From Paenibacillus curdlanolyticus YK9 (GTDB taxonomy: Bacteria; Bacillota; Bacilli; Paenibacillales; Paenibacillaceae), in NCBI RefSeq assembly GCF_000179615.1, contig NZ_AEDD01000005.1:225928-289927 (forward strand): a stretch of 64,000 bases of DNA. Reading direction: 5' to 3'. The first letter of the stretch is position 1; each line of letters starts with the position of its first letter. Shown in pieces: positions 56,857 to 64,000 of this stretch. A model generated the notes under the pieces. It was not told the DNA's origin and did no database searches. It saw nothing but the letters and a program-made list of their open reading frames with translations. The position numbers and the translations under genes were made by a program.

Positions 56857-57729
56857 ATGCCAACTACTTTGTCTCCACTGCGATATCCTGGCGGAAAATC
56901 TCAGATGACAAAATTTGTGGATCACTTATTGCAATTTAATAATATAGCTGGTGCAACCTATATAGAGCCCTTCGCAGGAGGAGCAGGAATAGCTATAGAA
57001 TTGCTATTGAAAAATAAAGTGACTAATATTATTATAAACGATTTCGATATTGCTATTTTTGCAATGTGGTACTCAATTCTAAATCATACTAATGACTTTA
57101 TTCAACTTATATTAGAAACGCCAATTAATATGAGGGAATGGTACAAGAAAAAGGAAATATATCTAAATAAAGACGAGTTAGAGTTGCTTGAATTAGGTTT
57201 TGCAACCTTTTTTTTGAATCGTACAAATAATTCAGGAATAATTACTGGAGGTCCAATTGGAGGACATGACCAATCAGGCAAGTACAAATTAGATTGTCGG
57301 TTTAATAAAGCTGCTCTTATTAAAAAGGTTTCTGATATCTCTAAAATGAGACATGCTATTAGTGTATACAATTATGATGCTGTGGTACTAATAAATAATG
57401 TAATAAAAGAGAAAATGGATATACAAAATACATTTATTTTTTTTGATCCGCCTTACTATAAGCAAGGGAAAAATCTTTATACCAACTTTTTCACCCATGA
57501 AGATCATAAAAATTTAGCTAATGAAATCATAGGTCTACATGATTACCATTGGATTACAACCTATGATTTTGAAGAAGAAATAGCAGAATTGTATAAATCA
57601 TGCCCCGGAAAAACATATTTTCTTCAATATTCTGCAAGAAAGTCTCGAAAAGAAAAAGAGTATTTATTCTATAATAACAAAACCAATATTGAGCCTTTCG
57701 ATAAAGTGATTTTTGAAGAAGAGTTTTAA
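56857..57729 (+). CDS. D12-class DNA adenine N6-methyltransferase
   Basis: Dam-like enzyme that methylates adenine N6 in a specific DNA sequence. The 290-aa protein has the D12 class order: LSPLRYPGGKSQMTKF (about 5-20), SAM-binding YIEPFAGGAGIAIELL (about 35-50), NDFDIAIFAMWYSIL, RTNNSGIITGGPIGG, and catalytic FFDPPYYKQGKNLYTNFF with Asp197-Pro-Pro-Tyr. It is intact. In context it follows the ParB-fold gene by 34 nt and faces a PD-(D/E)XK gene, so it could be the modification part of a restriction-like system. Target sequence not predictable. Confidence 0.9.
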   Translation: MPTTLSPLRYPGGKSQMTKFVDHLLQFNNIAGATYIEPFAGGAGIAIELLLKNKVTNIIINDFDIAIFAMWYSILNHTNDFIQLILETPINMREWYKKKEIYLNKDELELLELGFATFFLNRTNNSGIITGGPIGGHDQSGKYKLDCRFNKAALIKKVSDISKMRHAISVYNYDAVVLINNVIKEKMDIQNTFIFFDPPYYKQGKNLYTNFFTHEDHKNLANEIIGLHDYHWITTYDFEEEIAELYKSCPGKTYFLQYSARKSRKEKEYLFYNNKTNIEPFDKVIFEEEF

Positions 57730-57745
57730 TACCATTTACACTTAA

Positions 57746-57928
57746 AATTCAAATAAGCAATTTGACCCTTCTGATATTTCGCAGAAGGGTCTTAAATATG
57801 TTAATTATTTTCTGCATGAAATACAAACAGTTTTGGATCAGCAATTGTCTTTTGAATCAGGCGGTGCATTTCCGTTGTTGGAATATTCAAATTCTCCAGA
57901 GGAAAAAAGAGTAGAGCTAACTTTGCAT
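57746..57928 (+). pseudogene. Possible 3' gene remnant
   Basis: An open frame without start codon reads YVNYFLHEIQTVLDQQLSF then GGAFPLLEYSNSPEEKRVEL, ending in a double stop near 57926. It looks protein-like but I cannot assign it. It may be the tail of a decayed gene. Confidence 0.25.
57764..57791 (+). terminator. Hairpin between methyltransferase and nuclease genes
   Basis: GACCCTTCTG/CAGAAGGGTC (57764-57773, 57782-57791), 10-bp stem, weak T-run on either side; plausible terminator for the converging genes. Confidence 0.6.
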
Positions 57929-58009
57929 GTAATGTAATAATGGCATTTTACGAAATCCCATTATTATTTTTAAGTGAGACCCAAAATATATGCATGACGA
58001 GAATAAGTG

Positions 58010-59467
58010 TTAATTATTCAGAATCAGCTCATCCCATTTATTTGATAAATACTCCATAATACCCTCTTCATTAGATGCCTTTTTTAGTTCTAATAGAATT
58101 TTTATGTCCTTATCCTCGAAAAAGATAATATGGCCTTTAGCTTGGTGCATCGCATCCTTGCAACGTTGTAATAATTTTTCGTAATTAGTAACTTCACGAC
58201 ATAAAAGAATACCGAACTTACCTGAGTATTGTCCAAATCTCCCGAGTAATTGATCCATCTCAGGATTTTTAGGGTCTGAGGAGTAATTTTTACATTCAAT
58301 AAATATCTTGGGGCAGAAAATTTGATAACGATCTCTAATATAAGCAAAAAAGCCTGTATTATCATGATTGTCAAAGACAATATCTATTCTTTTTCTTCCT
58401 TCATTCAGAGATACTTCCTTCTGACCCCTTTTTAATGCGCCACTAAAAATTTGTGTTAAACATTGAAAGATTATATCATGATAAACCCCAGCATTTTCCG
58501 TACCCTTGGGCGTTGCCTCCAACTGATTAATTAGTAGACTGGCATCAATCGGATTAGAGGTATTATCTATAGGTGAACTTTGTTTTCTGATAATGGATAA
58601 TAACTCAGCAAAATCAGATTGGTTAATTTTCGTCTGGTTTTCCCTATAGAAATCAAATAGCGAAATTATATGATATGCATTAGGCTGAATACTCTGTTCT
58701 TCCATGAAATCTGTTAGAAAATTTATAAGGTCAGATCTTTCATCTTTAAACTTCATGTTAAGAGCAAGTTCTTTGATCAACTCTATTATAGAGTCCCATA
58801 TCTGCTCACGTAATTGGACTGAAAATGAAGAAAGTTCTTCTACATCCGGAGGGTATAACAGATATTCAATGGGATAATCCCGAACGAAGTCTTTTTTAAT
58901 TTTCGCCAAATTTGATATTAGTATTTTACCATTTCCAAATGCTTCATTTAATGGGGAGTGCATAATGTCATCTAGTTCTATGTCATCAAAAATGTTGCAT
59001 CCATCAAATTCCTCAGCAGTATACTGAAACCCGTATTTATCAATCGTGGAATAGACCGCACGGTATTCTATTAACCCTGATTCAAACCAAAAAATACGAA
59101 TACCCTTTGAACGATACACGTACTTGAATCTCCCAAAAGCGGCGCCATAAATCCCATCCTTTAAAACAAATCCTTTTTGAGGAAATAGGGATACATGATT
59201 GACCTTATTTTCAGGTTCCTCGTTACCTCGATCGATATGTAATTGAATTCCTTCCAGTAACTTTTCACCAATCTTTTCTTTTTCTTTAAAAACAGGCACA
59301 AATATATTTTCTGCAACTTCACCAAAAATATTATGCTCCACCAACACTTGGTGGATTTTTTTCAAGTCTACTTTAGCTATAGTAGGATTATTTCTCCAAC
59401 TATTCTCAAGAATTTTGCTAATAACACCGTTTGTCAACTTATCCGGTTTTAAGTAATAATTGTACAT
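58010..59467 (-). CDS. Putative PD-(D/E)XK nuclease-domain protein
   Basis: A 485-aa protein with no recognised name. The C-terminal third carries a restriction-endonuclease-like core: GTENAGVYHDIIFQCL (Glu helix), then RKRIDIVFDN with Asp362 and FIECKNY with Glu391 and Lys393, giving D-x28-ExK, followed by QLLGRFGQY and a helical end. The N-terminal 300 residues form an uncharacterised part, with KGFVLKDGIYGAAFGRFKYVY and YRSKGIRIFWFESG, possibly a target-recognition or sensor domain. ATG 59467 is preceded by aaaggagc. It converges on the methyltransferase gene. Nuclease activity is inferred. Confidence 0.65.
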   Translation of the reverse strand: MYNYYLKPDKLTNGVISKILENSWRNNPTIAKVDLKKIHQVLVEHNIFGEVAENIFVPVFKEKEKIGEKLLEGIQLHIDRGNEEPENKVNHVSLFPQKGFVLKDGIYGAAFGRFKYVYRSKGIRIFWFESGLIEYRAVYSTIDKYGFQYTAEEFDGCNIFDDIELDDIMHSPLNEAFGNGKILISNLAKIKKDFVRDYPIEYLLYPPDVEELSSFSVQLREQIWDSIIELIKELALNMKFKDERSDLINFLTDFMEEQSIQPNAYHIISLFDFYRENQTKINQSDFAELLSIIRKQSSPIDNTSNPIDASLLINQLEATPKGTENAGVYHDIIFQCLTQIFSGALKRGQKEVSLNEGRKRIDIVFDNHDNTGFFAYIRDRYQIFCPKIFIECKNYSSDPKNPEMDQLLGRFGQYSGKFGILLCREVTNYEKLLQRCKDAMHQAKGHIIFFEDKDIKILLELKKASNEEGIMEYLSNKWDELILNN

Positions 59468-59550
59468 AAGCGGGGCTCCTTTTTGTTGGCAGTACTCTTG
59501 GATATTATACTTTTATAGTCTGTAACACTTCAATAAAGGTTTCCCAAACA

Positions 59551-59703
59551 TGGAAACTTGCTATTTATCATAGAGAAGAAATGCAAATCAAGAAGACAAA
59601 AAGCGCTTTAATAACGATGATTAATGATGTAATGGTGCAATCAGAAAACTTAACTCACAGTGATTATCGCTATTTAGCCGTTATAGCGTGTAAGGAGAGA
59701 TGA
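59551..59703 (+). pseudogene. Protein-like fragment, unidentified
   Basis: An open frame reads REEMQIKKTKSALITMINDV then MVQSENLTHSDYRYLAVI and ends ACKER-stop near 59703. It has an internal ATG (about 59581) but poor ribosome site. Probably the tail of a decayed gene; no family recognised. The rest of 59468-60376 is mostly non-coding debris apart from the fragment at 59903. Confidence 0.25.
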
Positions 59704-59902
59704 TGAAAATTGTTGAGATAAATTTATCCAATAACCTCTAACTGATGCTAGTGTAGAGCATTCGTAAAAGACACGTGTATCACTCTAAATATTGATTGCC
59801 GCACATCGAAAGGAAGGGGCTATTCTGTTCCCTTCAGCATAAGAGGAATGACCGTCCCGGTATACACTTGAAAGTTGCTGACGAGCCTCTCGTCATGGTG
59901 AC

Positions 59903-60109
59903 GTGTTGAATTGGATACTAAAGTTGAAGAATCTCCCTCCGACATATGTTGAAGTTTCAAAAAAGCAGGATTACTTAGCACTTCTGCAGGATTCGGATAA
60001 AGGAGATACTTCCGGATTGGTTAATTTTTTCTTTAAAATTATGTTGAAAAATATGGTAATTAGTAATGCTAATTTAAGTATGAATGAGCATGACGAGGCT
60101 GTTGGATAA
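59903..60109 (+). pseudogene. Probable C-terminal remnant of a Fic-family gene
   Basis: A 68-codon open frame: LKLKNLPPTYVEVSKKQDYL then ALLQDSDKGDTSGLVNFFFK. The pattern NLPP..V......Y..AL...DKGD...LV.F matches my memory of the C-terminal end of Fic/DOC AMP-transferases. The catalytic HPFxxGNGR part is absent upstream, and the start would be an unsupported TTG, so it is a remnant. A terminator follows directly, as expected at the end of a former gene. Confidence 0.4.
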
Positions 60110-60131
60110 TTACCAACAGCCTTTTGCTTTG
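60096..60131 (+). terminator. Terminator after the Fic remnant
   Basis: AGGCTGTTGG/CCAACAGCCT stem (60096-60105, 60113-60122) followed by TTTTGCTTTG. Confidence 0.75.
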
Positions 60132-60376
60132 CTAATTTACCATAGAATTGATGTGAGCCCTATCACAAGTAGGGCGAATTCATAGCGGAGTCATTCTGTC
60201 AGAGGCAACAGTTGATACAACGGCTGCAAGTCAACCATCCAATAGTAAACTTCGAAGAGCAGGTTCTTAAAAAAATGTTTCTGACATGTAGAAATCGTTA
60301 GACTCTAATCGACTTTAATATATGACAGATGATGACCAACCCAAAATTCCATTCAAAAAATAGGGAGGGCTTTTTA

Positions 60377-60691
60377 ATGATTAGATTCCTAGTCCTATAC
60401 ACCGAGCCGAATGATATTGAGGCATTTGAGCGCTACTACAGAGAGGTACACATTCCCTTGGCTAAAAAGCTTCCGGGTCTCCGTCGTTATTCTATAAGTC
60501 GCAATACCGCACCGGTTCGAGGTGGCATCACCTATTATCTCGTAGCCGAGCTGCAATGGGACAGTATGGAGGACATTAAAGAAGCATTTCAGTCACCAGA
60601 AGGGAAAGCTTCAGCCAAAGATGCTGCCCACCTTGCAAGACTGAGTCCAGGCATGCACAGCATGATATACGAACTTGAAGAGATATTTTAA
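60377..60691 (+). CDS. EthD family protein
   Basis: A 104-aa ferredoxin-like alpha+beta protein of the EthD type: MIRFLVLYTEPNDIEAFERYYREVHIPLAKKLPGLR, with the family-typical PxxxxxFxxYYxxxHxPLxxxxPG pattern, and YYLVAELQWDSMEDIKEAFQSPEGK. EthD proteins accompany ring-hydroxylating or ether-degrading enzymes, but many stand alone with unknown function, as here. ATG 60377 follows agggagggc. Confidence 0.85.
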   Translation: MIRFLVLYTEPNDIEAFERYYREVHIPLAKKLPGLRRYSISRNTAPVRGGITYYLVAELQWDSMEDIKEAFQSPEGKASAKDAAHLARLSPGMHSMIYELEEIF

Positions 60692-60825
60692 AATCCCCAG
60701 TCGCACAGGGAATTAATGTCGTTGATTAAGGGGGCTAAACATGCTAAAAGTGTAGTAGAAGCAGTGACATGTACTTTATAACCATAGTGAGGGTTTTGGA
60801 TATGAATAATGATTTTTGACGTGAT

Positions 60826-61782
60826 TTGCCGAGGCCGTTTTTTGTGCTGGCGCCGATGGAGGATGTGACGGATGTTGTTTTTCGTCATGTCGTGAGTGAA
60901 GCGGGAAGACCGGATGTTTTTTTCACTGAGTTTACGAACACGGAGAGTTATTGCCACCCCGATGGGAACCAAAGCGTGCGCGGACGGCTGGCCTTCACAG
61001 AGGATGAGCAGCCGATCGTCGCGCACATATGGGGCGACAAGCCAGAATACTTCCGTCAGATGAGTATCGGCATGGCACAGCAAGGCTTTAAGGGAATCGA
61101 TATCAATATGGGCTGTCCTGTAGCCAATGTAGCTCAGAATGGCCAAGGAAGCGGCCTCATCTGCCGTCCCGAGACTGCGGCAGCTATTATTCAAGCGACC
61201 AAAGCCGGGGGACTACCCGTAAGCGTGAAGACAAGGCTCGGTTTCGATGCTATAGAGGAATGGCGCGACTGGTTGACCCATATTCTGAAACAAGGGATTG
61301 CCAATCTGTCGATCCATCTACGTACAAGAGCTGAAATGAGTAAAGTGGACGCCCACTGGGAGCTAATCCCGGAAATCAAGAAGCTTCGCGATGAAGTAGC
61401 GCCGGACACGCTGTTGACCATTAACGGAGACATTCCTGACCGTGAGACTGGCTTAAAGCTTGCTGAGCAATACGGTGTAGATGGAATTATGATCGGACGC
61501 GGTATTTTTAATAATCCATTTGCCTTTGAGAAGGAGCCAAGGGAACATAGTAGTGAGGAGCTGCTTAGCCTGCTGCGGCTGCATCTGGACCTACATGATC
61601 ATTATTCAGCATTAGAACTCCGACCGTTCAAGCACATCACTCGTTTCTTTAAAATCTATGTCCGCGGATTTCGCGGGGCAAGTGAATTAAGAAATAACTT
61701 AATGAATACAAAGTCAACAAATGAGGTACGCACAATGCTTGATGACTTTATTAGCCGGCATCAGGTTGAGGTGGAGGAATAG
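60826..61782 (+). CDS. tRNA-dihydrouridine synthase (apparent early in-frame stop)
   Basis: FMN enzyme that reduces uridine to dihydrouridine in tRNA. The frame from TTG 60826 gives 318 aa: [38 protein letters not shown] (catalytic Cys), [31 protein letters not shown] and [14 protein letters not shown]. The likelier native start is ATG 60802 (gtgaggg upstream), which reads M-N-N-D-F, stop (TGA 60817-60819), R-D-L-P-R-P in the same frame. Homologues recalled from memory have Trp at this stop. So either expression starts at a weak downstream codon, or the gene is mutated. Confidence 0.85.
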   Translation: MPRPFFVLAPMEDVTDVVFRHVVSEAGRPDVFFTEFTNTESYCHPDGNQSVRGRLAFTEDEQPIVAHIWGDKPEYFRQMSIGMAQQGFKGIDINMGCPVANVAQNGQGSGLICRPETAAAIIQATKAGGLPVSVKTRLGFDAIEEWRDWLTHILKQGIANLSIHLRTRAEMSKVDAHWELIPEIKKLRDEVAPDTLLTINGDIPDRETGLKLAEQYGVDGIMIGRGIFNNPFAFEKEPREHSSEELLSLLRLHLDLHDHYSALELRPFKHITRFFKIYVRGFRGASELRNNLMNTKSTNEVRTMLDDFISRHQVEVEE

Positions 61783-61903
61783 GCTTGTAATAGGAATGAT
61801 TAAGGTTGCTCGGACGACGATGTAAGTAACGGCAGTATTGAAGACGGAAGCGGCGTAATAGTAAAAGAGCCTGCGCTTACTGGTGCTGCGAAAAATTATA
61901 AAG

Positions 61904-61935
61904 TCAGGGCACCTTTGAATAGGTGCCCTGATTTT
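61904..61935 (+). terminator. Terminator downstream of the dihydrouridine synthase
   Basis: TCAGGGCACCT/AGGTGCCCTGA, 11-bp perfect stem (61904-61914, 61921-61931) plus TTTT. Confidence 0.85.
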
Positions 61936-62057
61936 CGTCAATAGAATTTTCCAGCCAAGGCACCCAATCGTGTGCTTTTCGATTTCGCTCTATAGATGAT
62001 TCGCTGAACCGTACCATAAATAAAGAGAAATTTAGATAGGTTGAAGAGATCGACTTC

Positions 62058-62501
62058 TCACGGTTTGAATACCATTAGCAGAATCGAGATGAAAACGGCA
62101 AGATTAGCGACCACTTCTAGCCAGGCGGAGCGTCTACGACTCAGTCGGTACACCTCAGGCAGATTATCGCCCTGCGTCTGCAGCAGCAGCTTTAGCTGCT
62201 GTTTGATGCCGGCAGGAAGAAGTCCAGCGAAGATGACCAAAATGACCAAGAAGATGACAATTGAAGCCACATACCACCGCTCTCGAAACAAATAGGTTTC
62301 CTGAAAGCCAATCGCAAGACCCGTAAGAAGCAGTAGCGTGCCACCGAGTTTCGGCAGGATCGCCGTCTTCTCCAGCAATGAAAGCGCGAATTTGGCCTGA
62401 CCCACTGTCCGGGCGCTGCTCATGATTATGGGATAGCAGATGACTGCGGCTACGGCTGTTATTGCGGAAAGGATATGGATGAACAACAGGTAATTATACA
62501 T
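62058..62501 (-). CDS. DUF2269-like membrane protein
   Basis: A 147-aa integral membrane protein with four hydrophobic segments: YLLFIHILSAITAVAAVICYPI, a second around LPKLGGTLLLLTGLAIGF, a third VASIVIFLVILVIFAGLL and a fourth at the C-terminus (VVANLAVFISILLMVFKP). The N-terminal FIHILSAI His and the segment after helix 2 fit the DUF2269 family. Function unknown. It follows the DUF4267-like gene by 9 nt, probably one operon. Confidence 0.75.
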   Translation of the reverse strand: MYNYLLFIHILSAITAVAAVICYPIIMSSARTVGQAKFALSLLEKTAILPKLGGTLLLLTGLAIGFQETYLFRERWYVASIVIFLVILVIFAGLLPAGIKQQLKLLLQTQGDNLPEVYRLSRRRSAWLEVVANLAVFISILLMVFKP

Positions 62502-62510
62502 GTTTGTCCC

Positions 62511-62924
62511 CTACTTTGTTGTTGTTTTGGTTTTCTGTTCTTCTCGATACAACATCCAACCTACAACCAGCCCATATACGGCAGAAACGATATGAATCCA
62601 AGAAGGTGTTTTGTCCGCTGCTTTCGTTAATACCAAAACTGCATCTATTATAGGCATCGCAATTGAAGTTAACATACCAACAAGTAATGCTTTTCTCATA
62701 CGAAGGATCATCAAGACTAACAGGAAGATGCCAATAAACAGATCACGATCTGCTTTTATATACACAAGATTTTTATCGGCAGTGTCATGCAGCGGTATGC
62801 CAAATTCTCGAATCGCAGCTTCTGGCTGGATAAAGCCTCTTACTCCTAAAAACAGCATCAACAGTGTAATAACACCGACTAACCAAAATGTTACTGACTT
62901 TGGTCCCCAAATCGATTTACTCAT
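62511..62924 (-). CDS. DUF4267-like membrane protein
   Basis: A 137-aa membrane protein, MSKSIWGPKSVTFWLVGVITLL then GFIQPEAAIREFGIPLHDTADKNLVYIKADRD, with about four hydrophobic segments and a Lys/Thr-rich tail. The region GIPL...YIKADRDLFIGIFLL is typical of DUF4267 proteins. Function unknown. ATG 62924 follows aaaaaggagat on its strand; it is upstream of the DUF2269-like gene. Confidence 0.78.
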   Translation of the reverse strand: MSKSIWGPKSVTFWLVGVITLLMLFLGVRGFIQPEAAIREFGIPLHDTADKNLVYIKADRDLFIGIFLLVLMILRMRKALLVGMLTSIAMPIIDAVLVLTKAADKTPSWIHIVSAVYGLVVGWMLYREEQKTKTTTK

Positions 62925-63186
62925 TTGATTATCTCCTTTTTCTGTAAGATCGGAGAAGATTGGATATGGTCAATAGCGGACAGTTGTACCAATGGGATTT
63001 CTCCAGATCCGAATGTGCCAAGATCATCAAGATTCTTACACTCATCCCTCCTTGCCCTTAAAGTGAGGTTACACACCCCCAATTATTGAGTCAGATTATG
63101 TTTTTGAAAAGTACGCTTTTTATTCATACTTAGTTTTGAAAAGCGTACGAAAGCATACGGCACAACTAAAGCAAGAGCTTTCAAAG

Positions 63187-63230
63187 TAAAAGGACCCTAC
63201 TTCACTTTACAGTGTAGTTTGGGCCCTTTT
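63187..63230 (-). terminator. Terminator of the DUF4349 gene
   Basis: AAAAGGaCCC and GGGcCCTTTT arms with inner CTACTTCAC/GTGTAGTTT pairing; on the minus strand it is followed by TTTTACTTT. The region 62925-63186 shows no gene. Confidence 0.7.
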
Positions 63231-63245
63231 GCATGCATCGATATC

Positions 63246-64000
63246 TTACTCTAAATTATCGTTCGCCGGAGGCGTCGGATCGTTCTGCTGCGGAGTAATC
63301 ACTGTTACCGGCTTTGCCCGGCGTTTGCGGCGTTTAATATAGAAGATGATTAGACCTACGATAATAATAATCGGCAGTATCGGAAGCAGGAAGGCAGCGA
63401 TAATGACAAGCGCTCTACCGAGCGTGACGATCATATCGGCACTCTTGTGCAGCGCGTTGCTGGCTTTCGTCATTAAGCCCTTCTTCTCATCGAGATCCAT
63501 CTCGGAGCCGTCTTGGCCGCTGAGAGTCTGGTACATCTCGATGTTGATTGTCGAGTAGTCGACGTTCTGGTCGATGAAGCGCATTCTGCCCTTAATCTGT
63601 TCGATTTCTTCTTGGACTTTGGCGAGTTCGTTGGAGAAGGCAACGAGATCCTTGGAGTTCGCAGCGTTCTCCATGAAGGAGAGCAACCGCTTCTCTGCGA
63701 CCTCCTTGGCCTTGAGACGCGCCGTGAGGTCTGCATATTCTTCAGTGACGTCCTCGCCTTTGATGCTCTTGTCGAGCTTTTTGTCGGGGAGCTTGTTGAT
63801 CGCATCGATGAACGTATTAAAGCCCTTGGCCGGCACCTTGATGGAGAACGAACCACTTAAGCGATCGGACGATGCATTCTCTGTGGAGGAGAGCAAATAA
63901 CCGCCGGACTTGGTAATGAGCTGATCAATGGCATTGCGTGTACCAGCAAAATCTTTGACTTGCATGTGAAGGTCGGCCGTATAAATGACCTGTCGATGAA
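63246..64000 (-). CDS. DUF4349 domain protein (5' end outside window)
   Basis: C-terminal 251 codons of a DUF4349 protein; the frame is open to the window edge, beginning RQVIYTADLHMQVKDF, so the ATG at 63965 is internal. DUF4349 features: LITKSGGYLLSSTENAS, LSGSFSIKVPAKGFNTFIDAI and a coiled coil (about 63560-63750, ENAANSKDLVAFSNELAKVQEEIEQI). A membrane helix (ALVIIAAFLLPILPIIIIVGLIIF) with a Lys/Arg cytoplasmic tail follows. Such proteins usually start with a lipoprotein signal, not visible here. Function unknown. Confidence 0.85.
   Translation of the reverse strand, partial: HRQVIYTADLHMQVKDFAGTRNAIDQLITKSGGYLLSSTENASSDRLSGSFSIKVPAKGFNTFIDAINKLPDKKLDKSIKGEDVTEEYADLTARLKAKEVAEKRLLSFMENAANSKDLVAFSNELAKVQEEIEQIKGRMRFIDQNVDYSTINIEMYQTLSGQDGSEMDLDEKKGLMTKASNALHKSADMIVTLGRALVIIAAFLLPILPIIIIVGLIIFYIKRRKRRAKPVTVITPQQNDPTPPANDNLE

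Larger units (their letters stand above)
54986..60328. mobile_element. Candidate AT-rich genomic island downstream of rlmH
   Basis: Base composition shifts sharply to AT-rich right after rlmH and returns to normal near 60.3 kb. It contains three accessory genes (ParB-fold protein, D12 DNA adenine methyltransferase, PD-(D/E)XK nuclease) and then remnants. No integrase, transposase or cassette recombinase is visible, and no clear flanking repeats were found. Island status is inferred from composition, gene content and the insertion hotspot. Confidence 0.5.

Noticed and set aside
54974-60328. A true SCC-type cassette
   Set aside because: No ccrA/B/C recombinase gene and no second matching att site with flanking repeats visible; only the location is shared.

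Overview
The window is the chromosomal replication-origin region of a spore-forming Firmicute, most likely Paenibacillus or a close relative in Paenibacillaceae. This rests on gene content and order: gyrA, gyrB, remB, recF, yaaA, dnaN and dnaA on the minus strand; rpmH, rnpA, spoIIIJ/yidC, jag, mnmE, mnmG, rsmG, noc, soj/parA and parB on the plus strand. Further on come rpsF-ssb-rpsR, gdpP-rplI-dnaB, purA, walRKHIJ, htrA and rlmH. Sporulation-linked genes (YyaC, a YheC/YheD-type ATP-grasp, SpoIIIJ) fit this placement. The core reads as mid-GC DNA. The segment from about 55.0 to 60.3 kb is clearly AT-rich.

Layout. 1-9.2 kb: replication genes on the minus strand, with an oppositely oriented ATP-grasp gene between gyrA and gyrB. 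9.2-9.9 kb: oriC-type region with several DnaA boxes and divergent promoters for dnaA and rpmH. 9.9-19 kb: translation, RNA-modification and chromosome-segregation genes, with one perfect parS site before noc and a near-perfect one inside parB. 19-23.2 kb: a cysteine-desulfurase-like enzyme, YyaC, a DUF3343 Se/S-carrier-like protein, an MscS channel, DUF951 and tRNA-Ser(CGA). 23.6-27.4 kb: rpsF-ssb-rpsR, an LCP-family protein and a CBS protein. 27.5-35.6 kb: a membrane-anchored D-aminoacylase-like protein, then an oligopeptide ABC transporter operon. 36-43.1 kb: MazG-like, YybS, gdpP, rplI, dnaB and purA. 43.6-55 kb: an envelope block with an anchored low-complexity protein, a LysM-G5-M23 peptidase, the WalRK essential two-component operon, HtrA, a small CxxH/CxxC protein and rlmH.

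Directly after rlmH, the chromosomal gene staphylococcal SCC elements use as their integration site, lies an AT-rich island. It holds a ParB-fold protein with an internal 39-bp tandem repeat, a D12-class DNA adenine methyltransferase and, converging on them, a protein with a C-terminal PD-(D/E)XK nuclease core. This set is the best candidate in the window for an undescribed restriction- or defence-type system. It is followed by gene remnants, including a probable Fic C-terminal fragment. Ordinary genes resume at about 60.4 kb: an EthD-like protein, a tRNA-dihydrouridine synthase with an apparent early stop codon, DUF2269 and DUF4267 membrane proteins, and a DUF4349 protein cut by the window end.

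A second notable observation is a pair of 195-bp intergenic elements, after the opp and purA terminators. Each holds four 19-bp palindromes with almost identical spacing (51-73-52 and 52-73-51).
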